Shown here piece after piece: positions 1-6,618 of a stretch of 12,059 nucleotides of DNA (the stretch's first letter is position 1; each line of letters opens with the position of its first letter). The notes under the pieces are model-generated. The model worked only from the letters and a program-made list of their open reading frames with translations, made no database searches and was not told the origin of the DNA. This DNA comes from Bacillota bacterium (GTDB taxonomy: Bacteria; Bacillota; Clostridia; Lachnospirales; Lachnospiraceae), in assembly GCA_023458855.1 (NCBI GenBank), contig JAEWWQ010000380.1, positions 1 to 12,059 of the forward strand. The letters are read 5' to 3'. The position numbers were made by a program, and so were the translations under genes.

Positions 1-118
1 CTTCAACGGTATATCCTCCTACACCTCCGATTCCAAAAACCGCTACCCGCGCATCCGACAATTTTTTCATGGCATCGGCTCCAAATAAAATTTCCGTTCT
101 TGAAAATTGATTTAACAT
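1..118 (-). CDS. tcdA: tRNA threonylcarbamoyladenosine dehydratase TcdA (N-terminus only)
   Basis: Only the first 39 codons are in the window; the gene runs off the left edge. The product starts MLNQFSRTEILFGADAM and continues into the glycine-rich nucleotide-binding motif GIGGVGG. This is the typical start of the E1-like/ThiF-fold TcdA (CsdL/YgdL) family. Known family members use ATP to cyclise t6A at position 37 of ANN-decoding tRNAs, giving ct6A, in the cytoplasm. The start is set by an ATG with a GGAG ribosome binding site about 7 nt upstream. The gene has its own near-consensus promoter. Other ThiF-fold proteins (MoeB, ThiF) are possible, but the RTE-LFG-A--KL lead-in before the glycine motif fits TcdA best. 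The catalytic region cannot be seen. Confidence 0.85.
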   Translation of the reverse strand, partial: MLNQFSRTEILFGADAMKKLSDARVAVFGIGGVGGYTVE

Positions 119-149
119 CTATTCTGCTCCTTTTTTGACTATAATCAAT

Positions 150-178
150 AGTATAGCAAGCTTATTCTTTCTTTTCAA
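150..178 (-). promoter_or_regulatory. Promoter of tcdA
   Basis: On the minus strand, TTGAAA (173-178) and TATACT (150-155) are separated by exactly 17 bp, matching the sigma-A consensus well. The predicted transcription start is near 143, about 25 nt before the tcdA start codon. This makes tcdA independent of the lipoprotein gene upstream. Confidence 0.75.
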
Positions 179-256
179 TCCTTTTTCCCAGTTGTTTGCT
201 AGGTATTCTCCAAATGTTTCTGACAGCAGATCATTTTTCTAATTACTCGCTCAGAG

Positions 257-289
257 CAAGAAAATAAGCGCCAGTTTTTTCTGACGCTT
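257..289 (-). terminator. Intrinsic terminator of the lipoprotein gene
   Basis: On the minus strand, AAGCGTCAG and CTGGCGCTT form a 9-bp stem with one G-U pair around an A6 loop. It is followed by a short T-rich stretch (ATTTTCTT). It starts 28 nt after the lipoprotein stop codon. The U-run is interrupted, so efficiency may be moderate. Confidence 0.6.
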
Positions 290-317
290 TATGTACCATA
301 ATATTTTTATAAAATTT

Positions 318-1016
318 TTATTCTTCTGTTGAAGTAGTTTCTTCTGTGGTTTCTTCGGTAGAAGTTTCTGTTGCAGATGATCCTGCATCTCCGCTCTGGC
401 CCATCACCTCAATTGATGTGACATTGCCATCTGCATCATAGATAATCGAAATTATGCTGCCTTCTGCAATATCATCACTTGTTCCTTCTGTCGTGCTACC
501 GCCGTCCTGAAGCTGAATAGTAATTGTATCATCCAGTGTAATTGTGACTGTTTCTCCGCTTTCTTCGAAAGGCGTTCCCTTATTTTCTCCGCTCGGTGCT
601 TCTCCTTCCGGTTTATCCCCGCTCGGTGCTTCTCCTTCCGCTTTATCTCCGCTCGGTGCCTCTCCTTCCGGCTTATCTCCGCTTGGTGCCTCTCCTTCCG
701 GTTTGTCTCCGCTTGGTGCTTCTCCTTCCGGTTTGTCTCCACTCGGTGCTTCTCCCGATTTATCTCCTGCAAGATTCATTTCTCCTAAAGCTACTGTAAT
801 CGTATCACCATCAATTGCTGTTACTTTTCCAAGTGTCACTTCATCCTGGACTGTTGACTCTTCTTCTGTCTGTGTTGGCTCCACGGTTGACTCTGCTTCC
901 ACACTTGCTGCTTCCTCAGTTACTACTGTCGGCTCCTCTGTTGCTGTTTTGCTGCCGCATCCGACCAAGGACAAGGTCATTGCTGCAACGACTGCCATAA
1001 CTAATTTTTTCTTCAT
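318..1016 (-). CDS. Repeat-containing secreted lipoprotein, function unknown
   Basis: The 232-residue product starts MKKKLVMAVV and has a signal peptide ending in the lipobox LVGC, so Cys20 should carry the lipid anchor on the outer face of the membrane. A Ser/Thr/Glu-rich linker follows, then a short beta-rich unit (GKVTAIDGDTITVALGEM, about residues 63-80). Next come six tandem GEAPSGDKPE-type decapeptides (about residues 88-143), a second beta-rich unit ending NVTSIEV, and an acidic Thr/Glu-rich tail. The VTAIDGDTITV stretch resembles small OB-like segments seen in clostridial surface lipoproteins; this is recalled resemblance, not a domain hit. I chose the ATG at 1016 because AAAGGA lies about 8 nt upstream; an in-frame ATG at 1034 lacks such a site. 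No clear promoter was found upstream. The repeats suggest a flexible spacer in the cell wall. The function is not known. Confidence 0.85.
   Translation of the reverse strand: MKKKLVMAVVAAMTLSLVGCGSKTATEEPTVVTEEAASVEAESTVEPTQTEEESTVQDEVTLGKVTAIDGDTITVALGEMNLAGDKSGEAPSGDKPEGEAPSGDKPEGEAPSGDKPEGEAPSGDKAEGEAPSGDKPEGEAPSGENKGTPFEESGETVTITLDDTITIQLQDGGSTTEGTSDDIAEGSIISIIYDADGNVTSIEVMGQSGDAGSSATETSTEETTEETTSTEE
588..755 (-). repeat. In-frame 30-bp tandem repeat, about 5.6 copies
   Basis: Each unit encodes GEAPSGDKPE; one copy has KAE instead of KPE and the last is partial (GEAPSGE). The copies differ mostly by silent third-position changes, so selection on the protein, together with copy-number change by slippage, is likely. 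The array lies in the middle of the lipoprotein gene and keeps the frame because the unit is a multiple of three. Confidence 0.95.
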
Positions 1017-1072
1017 AATAAACATCCTTTCCAAACCATAATTAATTTTTCTTTATTCTAACTACGATTTGT

Positions 1073-1092
1073 ATCCTTTCTGTGAAAAGGAT
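1073..1092. repeat. Perfect 7-bp inverted repeat upstream of the lipoprotein gene
   Basis: ATCCTTT (1073-1079) and AAAGGAT (1086-1092) are separated by 6 nt. It lies 57 nt upstream of the lipoprotein start, between that gene and the cis-prenyltransferase gene. No U-run follows on the minus strand, so it is not an obvious terminator. It may be an operator or a leader hairpin. Confidence 0.4.
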
Positions 1093-1130
1093 GTGTAAGT
1101 TTTATGAATTTCCATTTTGTGGTGCAGCCT

Positions 1131-1733
1131 TCATCCTCCTAAGGTAACATCCTGATTCTGGTACCAGGCAATTGCCTGCCGGAAGTGTTCTTCTTTATAT
1201 TCCGGCCACATTTCCGGTATAATATAAAAATCAGCATATACCGACTGAACCGGTAAGAACCCCGATAAACGGCACATGCCGCCCCAACGAATAATCATGT
1301 CAACACGTGAAATATCCTTCGAGCAGAGTCCATTCTTAAGATCCCAGTCCCATCCATAATTCACCAGAAAATTAACTTTCATCTTATTTGTATCTGCCTG
1401 TCTTCTTGCTGTATATGGCAGAAGTTCTCTGGGAAAGAAAGAAGATTCCGTATTCCCTATCACAAATAAGCTCACATCCTCTTGTTCGATCAATTTCACA
1501 GCATCTACACATGCTTTCTGAAATGCTCTCACTTGTTTGACAGGTCTTTTACAATTGTCTACCGTAAACCCGTAATACGTAATCTCTTCTACACCCAGTT
1601 TCCTGGCCGCCCGAAGCAGATTCAGTCCTGGTGCGAGTCCATTCTCATAACCCTTTTCCTTATCTAATTCACTTCTTTTTGCCCATCGCCTGTTTCCATC
1701 CGGAATAATACCTATATGCCTAGGAATCCTCAT
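1131..1733 (-). CDS. Short, divergent cis-prenyltransferase (UppS family)
   Basis: The 200-residue protein belongs to the undecaprenyl-diphosphate synthase fold. Visible motifs are IIPDGNRRWAKR (residues 9-20, with catalytic-type Asp12 and Asn14), YGFTVDNCKRP (54-64), VNYGWDWDL (124-132) and IIRWGGMCRLSGFL (147-160, with Arg149, Arg155 and Ser157). Near the end, QSVYADFY carries Asp168 where the family usually has Glu. It is shorter than the usual 240-250 residues: only about 13 residues separate the NYG block from the IRxGG block, where E. coli UppS has roughly 50. The usual GH after the first motif is GY, SSENW is TVDNC, and the W before the QxxYAE block is V. These changes suggest a paralogue with a different chain length or substrate, not the cell-wall enzyme. 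The start at 1733 has GGGAG 6 nt upstream. It stands alone, without cdsA or dxr. Confidence 0.85.
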   Translation of the reverse strand: MRIPRHIGIIPDGNRRWAKRSELDKEKGYENGLAPGLNLLRAARKLGVEEITYYGFTVDNCKRPVKQVRAFQKACVDAVKLIEQEDVSLFVIGNTESSFFPRELLPYTARRQADTNKMKVNFLVNYGWDWDLKNGLCSKDISRVDMIIRWGGMCRLSGFLPVQSVYADFYIIPEMWPEYKEEHFRQAIAWYQNQDVTLGG

Positions 1734-1748
1734 TATTTGCTCCCGCCT

Positions 1749-1763
1749 GCGACCTTTGGTCGC
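1749..1763 (-). other. Hairpin just upstream of the cis-prenyltransferase ribosome binding site
   Basis: GCGACC and GGTCGC form a perfect 6-bp stem with a 3-nt loop, 15 nt before the start codon on the minus strand and directly upstream of the GGGAG site. No U-run follows, so it is not a terminator. It may influence translation, or be part of a dispersed intergenic element (see findings). Confidence 0.5.
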
Positions 1764-1819
1764 GTACAACTACTAATCAGAGTATTCCACGAAAACAGGC
1801 AGTTTAATCATTCTATCTT

Positions 1820-2323
1820 TTAATAATTCCGTAGTTTATCACTACCATCATCCGCCGTATTTTCAATTGCTTTTACTACAACATAGTATCCATAAGAATC
1901 GTTGACCTGAATATAGACTCTGTCCCCTGCTTTATGCCCTAAAATTGCTTTTCCAATTGGCGATTCCGTACTGATAAGTCCTTTTAAGGAGTCCTGGCGA
2001 ACTGTTGTTACGATTCTGAACTGCTCTGTAGTTCCATCTTCTTCAAAGAAAAGTGTGGCTGTATTATTCATGCCGATCTCGTCTTCTTTTGATTCCTCCG
2101 ACACTACAACCGCTGTTTTAATCATTCTTTCCAGATAACGGATACGGCTTTCATTCTGATTCTTCACTTTTTTGGCGGCATGGTATTCAAAATTCTCACT
2201 TAAGTCTCCATGTGCTCTTGTTTCCTTCACTTCCTCCAAAGCTTCTTTACGTACCACGAGCTTTCTATATTCAATTTCTTCTTTCATCTTCTGTATATCC
2301 TGCTCTGTCAATTCATGATGCAT
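1820..2323 (-). CDS. greA: Transcription elongation factor GreA/GreB family
   Basis: The 167-residue protein has the two-part GreA layout. The N-terminal antiparallel coiled coil (residues 5-75) carries the tip motif HGDLSENFEYHAAK (38-51). Its acidic residues Asp40 and Glu43 correspond to the pair that GreA inserts into the RNA polymerase secondary channel to stimulate cleavage of backtracked RNA. The C-terminal FKBP-like domain includes SPIGKAILGHKAGD (120-133). It is slightly longer than the usual 158 residues, with a short extra tail after KAIE. The start ATG at 2323 has a strong AAGGGGG site upstream. The gene has its own promoter and lies downstream of the GNAT gene with a gap of 117 nt. 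Its divergence suggests it may not be the only GreA-like protein of the cell. Confidence 0.93.
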   Translation of the reverse strand: MHHELTEQDIQKMKEEIEYRKLVVRKEALEEVKETRAHGDLSENFEYHAAKKVKNQNESRIRYLERMIKTAVVVSEESKEDEIGMNNTATLFFEEDGTTEQFRIVTTVRQDSLKGLISTESPIGKAILGHKAGDRVYIQVNDSYGYYVVVKAIENTADDGSDKLRNY

Positions 2324-2357
2324 CTATTATTCCCCCTTTGTGATACTTAGTAATTTT

Positions 2358-2387
2358 ATAATACCACTAATAAGAAGAGAAATGCAA
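2358..2387 (-). promoter_or_regulatory. Promoter of greA
   Basis: On the minus strand, TTGCAT (2382-2387) and TATTAT (2358-2363) are 18 bp apart. A 7-bp perfect inverted repeat (2370-2376 and 2388-2394) brackets the -35 box, which could be an operator or could be chance in AT-rich DNA. Confidence 0.6.
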
Positions 2388-2440
2388 TTCTTATGCTTTG
2401 TCCGCCACCATCTGTTCCAAACCTGCTACGCCGAGTATCT

Positions 2441-2974
2441 TTACTCTTTAATTATAGAATAACATTCATTATCATAAACTGCTCCATTGTACAATACCTC
2501 ACATCTTTTAAGGGTTCCTTCATAGGTAAATCCGCACTTACTGATTACTGATTTAGAACGTTCATTATGAGGATAACAGTATGCGGATATCAGCTCAAGT
2601 CCCATTTCTTCGAATCCGTATTGCAGAACCCTTTTTACTGCTTCTGTCATAATTCCCTGTCCCCAATAATTTTCTGACATCGAATACCCCAGCATACGCG
2701 TATTACCGTTTTCTCTCTTCGGATCTTCAATCAGCCCCAAAGAACCCACCAGTCTGCCATTTTCTTTTAATTCAATTCCGTATACACTTTCTTTTCCTAT
2801 AAATATCATATGTAAGAAATCACATGTTTCTTTGATATTATCATGTGGTTTCCAGCCCGCATTCGGACCGACATTCGGTTCTTTGAAATATGCATACATT
2901 TCTTCTGCATCTTCTATTGTAACCGGGCGCAAGACCAGCCTATCCGTTTCAAGTATTTTATTTTTTTCATTCAT
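2441..2974 (-). CDS. GNAT N-acetyltransferase, RimJ/RimL type
   Basis: The 177-residue protein has the GNAT fold. LETDRLVLRPVTIEDAEEMY (residues 8-27) is the standard RimJ/RimL-type N-terminus, NYWGQGIMTEAV (102-113) is the acetyl-CoA pyrophosphate-binding motif A, and PHNERSKSVISKCGF (135-149) is the motif B region with the conserved Asn. Family members acetylate protein N-termini, antibiotics or small amines; the substrate cannot be told from sequence. I chose the ATG at 2974 because ATGGAG lies 6-7 nt upstream and the family usually starts close to the ETDRL motif. An alternative ATG at 3025, giving 194 residues, is only 6 nt after the upstream stop codon and could be translationally coupled. 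The gene is almost certainly cotranscribed with the TrmO-UvrA fusion gene, which makes it a candidate part of the same response. Confidence 0.9.
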   Translation of the reverse strand: MNEKNKILETDRLVLRPVTIEDAEEMYAYFKEPNVGPNAGWKPHDNIKETCDFLHMIFIGKESVYGIELKENGRLVGSLGLIEDPKRENGNTRMLGYSMSENYWGQGIMTEAVKRVLQYGFEEMGLELISAYCYPHNERSKSVISKCGFTYEGTLKRCEVLYNGAVYDNECYSIIKE

Positions 2975-3031
2975 AAACGCTCCATTTACCGCTTTGGCGG
3001 CATTTATTTTATATTTTTTCTCCATGCTCTT

Positions 3032-6000
3032 TTAACATATGATTTCCTGTTTCACTACCTGCCCTCCTGCTTCTGCTGCTCCTGGCCCAAGTTCGATGAG
3101 CCAGTCACAGTAAGTGCACATCTGCTTATTATGTTCGATTAAAATAAGAGTATTTCCCTCCGCGATAAGTCTTCGAAACAGCCGGTTCAGATTCTCAATA
3201 TCCGAAAAATGCAGACCGGTTGTTGGCTCATCAAACAAAAATAATGTATTTTTGGTATTATAGACAATCAGCTCTTTTGCAAGCTTCAATCTGGAGGCTT
3301 CCCCGCCCGAAAGTGTTGTTGCGCTTTGTCCCAGCTTCAGATAACCAAGCCCCACTTCCTGTAAGATGGCTAACGGTTTTCTGATATCTTCCATTGGGGA
3401 AAAAAACTGATATGCCTCATCTATGCTGAATTCCAGTATATCAGCTATATTCTTTCCCTGATACATAATTTCCAAGACGTGATACTTATAACGCTTTCCC
3501 TGGCAGACCGGACATGTAATCCAGATATCTTCCGCATATTTTGCCTTTATCTTACCATTTCCATTACAATGATCACATTGTCCTTCTTTTCCATTAAAGC
3601 TAAATGCCGATACAGTAAATTTTTGTTTTGCTGCATGTGCAGCCGCGGCAAATACTTTGCGGATCATATCCATGATTCCAATATATGTCGCAGGTACGGA
3701 AGCAGGCGTTCTTCCAATGGAAGATTGATCCACCATGATCACTTTTTCAAACCTGTCTGCATTCTCGATTCCATTACACCTTCCGGCACCTGCATGTTCC
3801 ACTATACGCTTTGACAGTTCCTGACAGATGACTCCTTTTACCAGACTTGATTTACCGCTTCCGCTCACACCGCAGATGCAGGTCATGGCACCAATGGGAA
3901 TTGATACATCCACATCTTTTAGATTGTTATAATTTCCTCCGAAAATACGTAACCACTCTGCTGCCTGAAGATTGCATTTTGGAAAACTTTCTTCTATTTT
4001 TTCTTTTCCAAGATACCTGCTGATTCTGGTGCCGCGATGCTGCATCATTGCCTGAAAGTCTCCTTCCCCGATTAAGCAGCCTCCTTTTTCTCCGGCTTCC
4101 GGCCCGATTTCTATGATATTATCTGCAATTGCTATCATGTCCGTATTATGTTCAACCATTACTACAGTATTCCCGCTTTCTCTTAGCGTTTCTATCGCGC
4201 GTGCCACTTTCGCATAATCCTTCGGATGCAGACCCTTTGATGGTTCATCCAGAACATAGAGCATGCCTGACATGGCATGATTCATTACGGACATATATTT
4301 TAGCCGCTGTGCTTCTCCTCCCGACAGTGTATTCGTCGCTCTATCCAATTGCAAATATGCAATTCCCAGTTGTTCTGCGGTGACACTTAATTGATATAGC
4401 CTGCGCACCTGTTCCCGAATGCTGTCAAAATGATATTTCGTTAAGATTTCCGGCAGTTCACGGCACCAATCAGCAATCATACGAAAAGACAACGCGGCTG
4501 CTTCCGGGAATCTTCGGTTTCCAATCGTTACTATGCGTCCTTCGGCATTTAGCTTTTCCCCGTCACAGGAATCGCATTTTACTTTCTTTGTATACTTGTC
4601 GGTAAATGCCTGATTTCCTTTTTCCAGACAACAACGCGCAATGATATGATAAACGCCCTCTACAGGACGCGTAATCTCTCCTTTTCGTCCATTCTTCTTA
4701 TTCTGGTATACAAACGTGACTTCTTCTCCGTCACTGCCATAGATTGCCTTCTGACGGAATTCTTCCGGCAATTCGCACCATGGCTGCCGCAGATCTACAT
4801 TCATTTTTTCTGCAAGTCCTATGACCTCACCCTTCATCCAGTTCGCATTAGGGTTTTCTATAAATTGCTGTAGTTCTCCCCACCATGAAGATGCTCCCTG
4901 CAGAATAGACATGTCAGGATGTTCCACCAGCCTGCTGATGTCTACCTCCGTTTTCTCTCCAAGACCAGCACAGACCGGACACAAGCTTTCCGGATTGCTG
5001 TATTGAAATGTAGAAGGTGCCAGTTCATATAACAGTTTGTCACATATATAACATTTCTGCGTTGTCTGAAATAACATCTCATCCCCATCTGCAATGCGGG
5101 CATATACTGCTCCTTCAGATCGGCTTAACGCTTTATGGATACGTTCAGACAGATTTCCTGTATCTATTTTTTGTTTCTTAAGGTCATATATGGTTACATC
5201 CTTGCAAGAATCCAGTATTTGGATGATTTGTTCTTCCGCCATCGGTATCACAGGATTGCCACATACAGGGCAGTGCCGAATTCCGACCGCAGCAAAAATG
5301 CTTCGCAGGTAATCGTACGCGTTGGAATACGTCCCCACCGTAGAACGACTGTTCCTGTGAATCTCCCCCTGCGATAAGAGAACAGCCGGAATCGTCCCTT
5401 CCATGCTGTCCATATCCGGTCTCTTCATTTCTCCGGACATTGTTGTTAAGAAATCCATCCTCCGCCTGCATTCCGCATAGATGGTATCATTTACCAGACT
5501 GGATTTTCCACTGCCGCTCACACCCACTACAGCTGTAATTTTATGATACGGAATAAAACAATCGATATTTTTAAGGTTATTTTCCCGCGCACCTCTTATA
5601 CGGATGGCTGTAGGTATCTTCTTATTTTCATCACGATTGCCCTCTAAAAACAAAGCATCTTCCTTTTCCAGTCCATTGCTTTCCTTCTGTTGCTCCAGAA
5701 GAAATTCCAATGCAGTTTTTTTCACTCCCATAGCACCCGTAAGTTCACCTTGTTCTTTTTCATCCAGCCACTTTGGCCAATGTGCCAGCCATTCCGGTAC
5801 ACGGATATCAGCCCACAGATCCATTTCTTCCCTATATGGCAGCAATGCAATACATGGTGTCCCATCGAAAGCCTCTATCTCATTGACAAATATCTGCTTT
5901 TGCTCATTGTTAATTCTGGTTATTTTGGCAGTCGTTATTGCAATTGGATTGGGTCTTACCGGTGAACGCGATGCAAATATTCCTGTTCGCCCGGCATTCT

Positions 6001-6556
6001 CATATGGCGGACTACAGGTTACACATCTCCTGTATTTCTTACTGTCAAACTTATCGAACCACCAGATAATCTTGATATGGGAACAGCATGCAGCCATTTG
6101 CAGGATAGTATTTGCGCCTTCCTGTAATGCAATATATTTTTTCCCTTCCCTGACCCCGATTTTTCCTATTGGAGCTATCTCATAGGATTCTCCCTTCAAA
6201 ATTACAGAAGGTTCTACACACATCATTTTTATTTTATTTTCATCCCATATAGTACTTTTTCTGACGCGGTCTTCACAAGGAAAATAAGGCTTGATATCAA
6301 ATACTGTTTGATACACTGACCATTCATACTGTAACTGTCCTGACCGGAATTCTATCGTACCTGTCTTTTCATCCACTGATACAATTTGAAATACCTGCTC
6401 CTGTAACCTTGCACCGTCTTTCTCATGCGTAAAAAATACAATCATATGGCTGAATAATTCAAGGTATTTCAACCCTTTATGATATGCCTTATGCAGACAA
6501 ATCGTTCCTTTTTTCTCATCACACTGCATTCTTCCAATAGGAATTAATTCGTACAT
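3032..6556 (-). CDS. Fusion of two TrmO-like domains to a UvrA2-like ABC ATPase
   Basis: The 1174-residue product has three parts. Residues 1-105 are a degenerate TrmO-like domain: PIGRM, GLKYLELFSHMIVFF and VFDIKPYFP match, but the SAM-site RSPxRPNP segment is missing. Residues 124-262 are a second TrmO-like domain with that motif intact (ASRSPVRPNPI, 195-205) and EAFDGTP (228-234). After a linker, residues 317-1174 are UvrA-like: Walker A GVSGSGKS at 345-352 and 896-903, LSGGEA signatures at 744 and 1082, Walker B LDEP (769-772) and FDEP (1108-1111), and switch His803 and His1142. Cys pairs at 502/505 with 526/529, and 994/997 with 1015/1018, match UvrA zinc modules. The stretch between C429-C432 and C502 is only about 70 residues, so the UvrB-binding domain is largely missing, as in UvrA2/DrrC-type proteins. 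TrmO enzymes N6-methylate t6A37 of tRNA; UvrA2-type proteins are linked to tolerance of DNA-binding drugs. The combined role is unknown. The start has AGGGA upstream. Confidence 0.92.
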   Translation of the reverse strand: MYELIPIGRMQCDEKKGTICLHKAYHKGLKYLELFSHMIVFFTHEKDGARLQEQVFQIVSVDEKTGTIEFRSGQLQYEWSVYQTVFDIKPYFPCEDRVRKSTIWDENKIKMMCVEPSVILKGESYEIAPIGKIGVREGKKYIALQEGANTILQMAACCSHIKIIWWFDKFDSKKYRRCVTCSPPYENAGRTGIFASRSPVRPNPIAITTAKITRINNEQKQIFVNEIEAFDGTPCIALLPYREEMDLWADIRVPEWLAHWPKWLDEKEQGELTGAMGVKKTALEFLLEQQKESNGLEKEDALFLEGNRDENKKIPTAIRIRGARENNLKNIDCFIPYHKITAVVGVSGSGKSSLVNDTIYAECRRRMDFLTTMSGEMKRPDMDSMEGTIPAVLLSQGEIHRNSRSTVGTYSNAYDYLRSIFAAVGIRHCPVCGNPVIPMAEEQIIQILDSCKDVTIYDLKKQKIDTGNLSERIHKALSRSEGAVYARIADGDEMLFQTTQKCYICDKLLYELAPSTFQYSNPESLCPVCAGLGEKTEVDISRLVEHPDMSILQGASSWWGELQQFIENPNANWMKGEVIGLAEKMNVDLRQPWCELPEEFRQKAIYGSDGEEVTFVYQNKKNGRKGEITRPVEGVYHIIARCCLEKGNQAFTDKYTKKVKCDSCDGEKLNAEGRIVTIGNRRFPEAAALSFRMIADWCRELPEILTKYHFDSIREQVRRLYQLSVTAEQLGIAYLQLDRATNTLSGGEAQRLKYMSVMNHAMSGMLYVLDEPSKGLHPKDYAKVARAIETLRESGNTVVMVEHNTDMIAIADNIIEIGPEAGEKGGCLIGEGDFQAMMQHRGTRISRYLGKEKIEESFPKCNLQAAEWLRIFGGNYNNLKDVDVSIPIGAMTCICGVSGSGKSSLVKGVICQELSKRIVEHAGAGRCNGIENADRFEKVIMVDQSSIGRTPASVPATYIGIMDMIRKVFAAAAHAAKQKFTVSAFSFNGKEGQCDHCNGNGKIKAKYAEDIWITCPVCQGKRYKYHVLEIMYQGKNIADILEFSIDEAYQFFSPMEDIRKPLAILQEVGLGYLKLGQSATTLSGGEASRLKLAKELIVYNTKNTLFLFDEPTTGLHFSDIENLNRLFRRLIAEGNTLILIEHNKQMCTYCDWLIELGPGAAEAGGQVVKQEIIC

Positions 6557-6587
6557 TCTGTTCCCTCTCTCTCTTCATGGTAGCACC

Positions 6588-6618
6588 ATCCTAAACCATG
6601 ACACCATGTGAGAGTCAA
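6588..6618 (-). promoter_or_regulatory. MerR-type promoter/operator of the TrmO-UvrA operon
   Basis: On the minus strand, TTGACT (6613-6618) and TAGGAT (6588-6593) are separated by 19 bp. This overlong spacer is the hallmark of promoters that MerR-family activators untwist. A 21-bp imperfect dyad (6595-6615, 6 of 10 positions paired around a central G) fills the spacer. The -35 box contains the TGA stop codon of the adjacent merR gene. The right half includes GTGTCATGGTTTA, which looks like half-sites I recall from drug-sensing MerR operators. The transcription start should be near 6581, about 25 nt before the fusion gene start codon. Confidence 0.75.

Noticed and set aside
544..1041. Plus-strand open frame with repeated LSPLGASPSG across the lipoprotein gene
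   Set aside because: It is the antisense shadow of the in-frame decapeptide repeat; it has no ribosome binding site and the minus-strand frame has a signal peptide and lipobox.
1050..1100. Promoter of the lipoprotein gene (TAGAAT as -10 with TTCACA as -35)
   Set aside because: The spacer would be 20 bp and no better -35 box is present, so I did not list it.
2391..2443. Coding-like tail (ILGVAGLEQMVADKA) after the GNAT stop codon, in another frame
   Set aside because: There is a stop just upstream in that frame and no start codon; it could be a remnant, but is too short to support.
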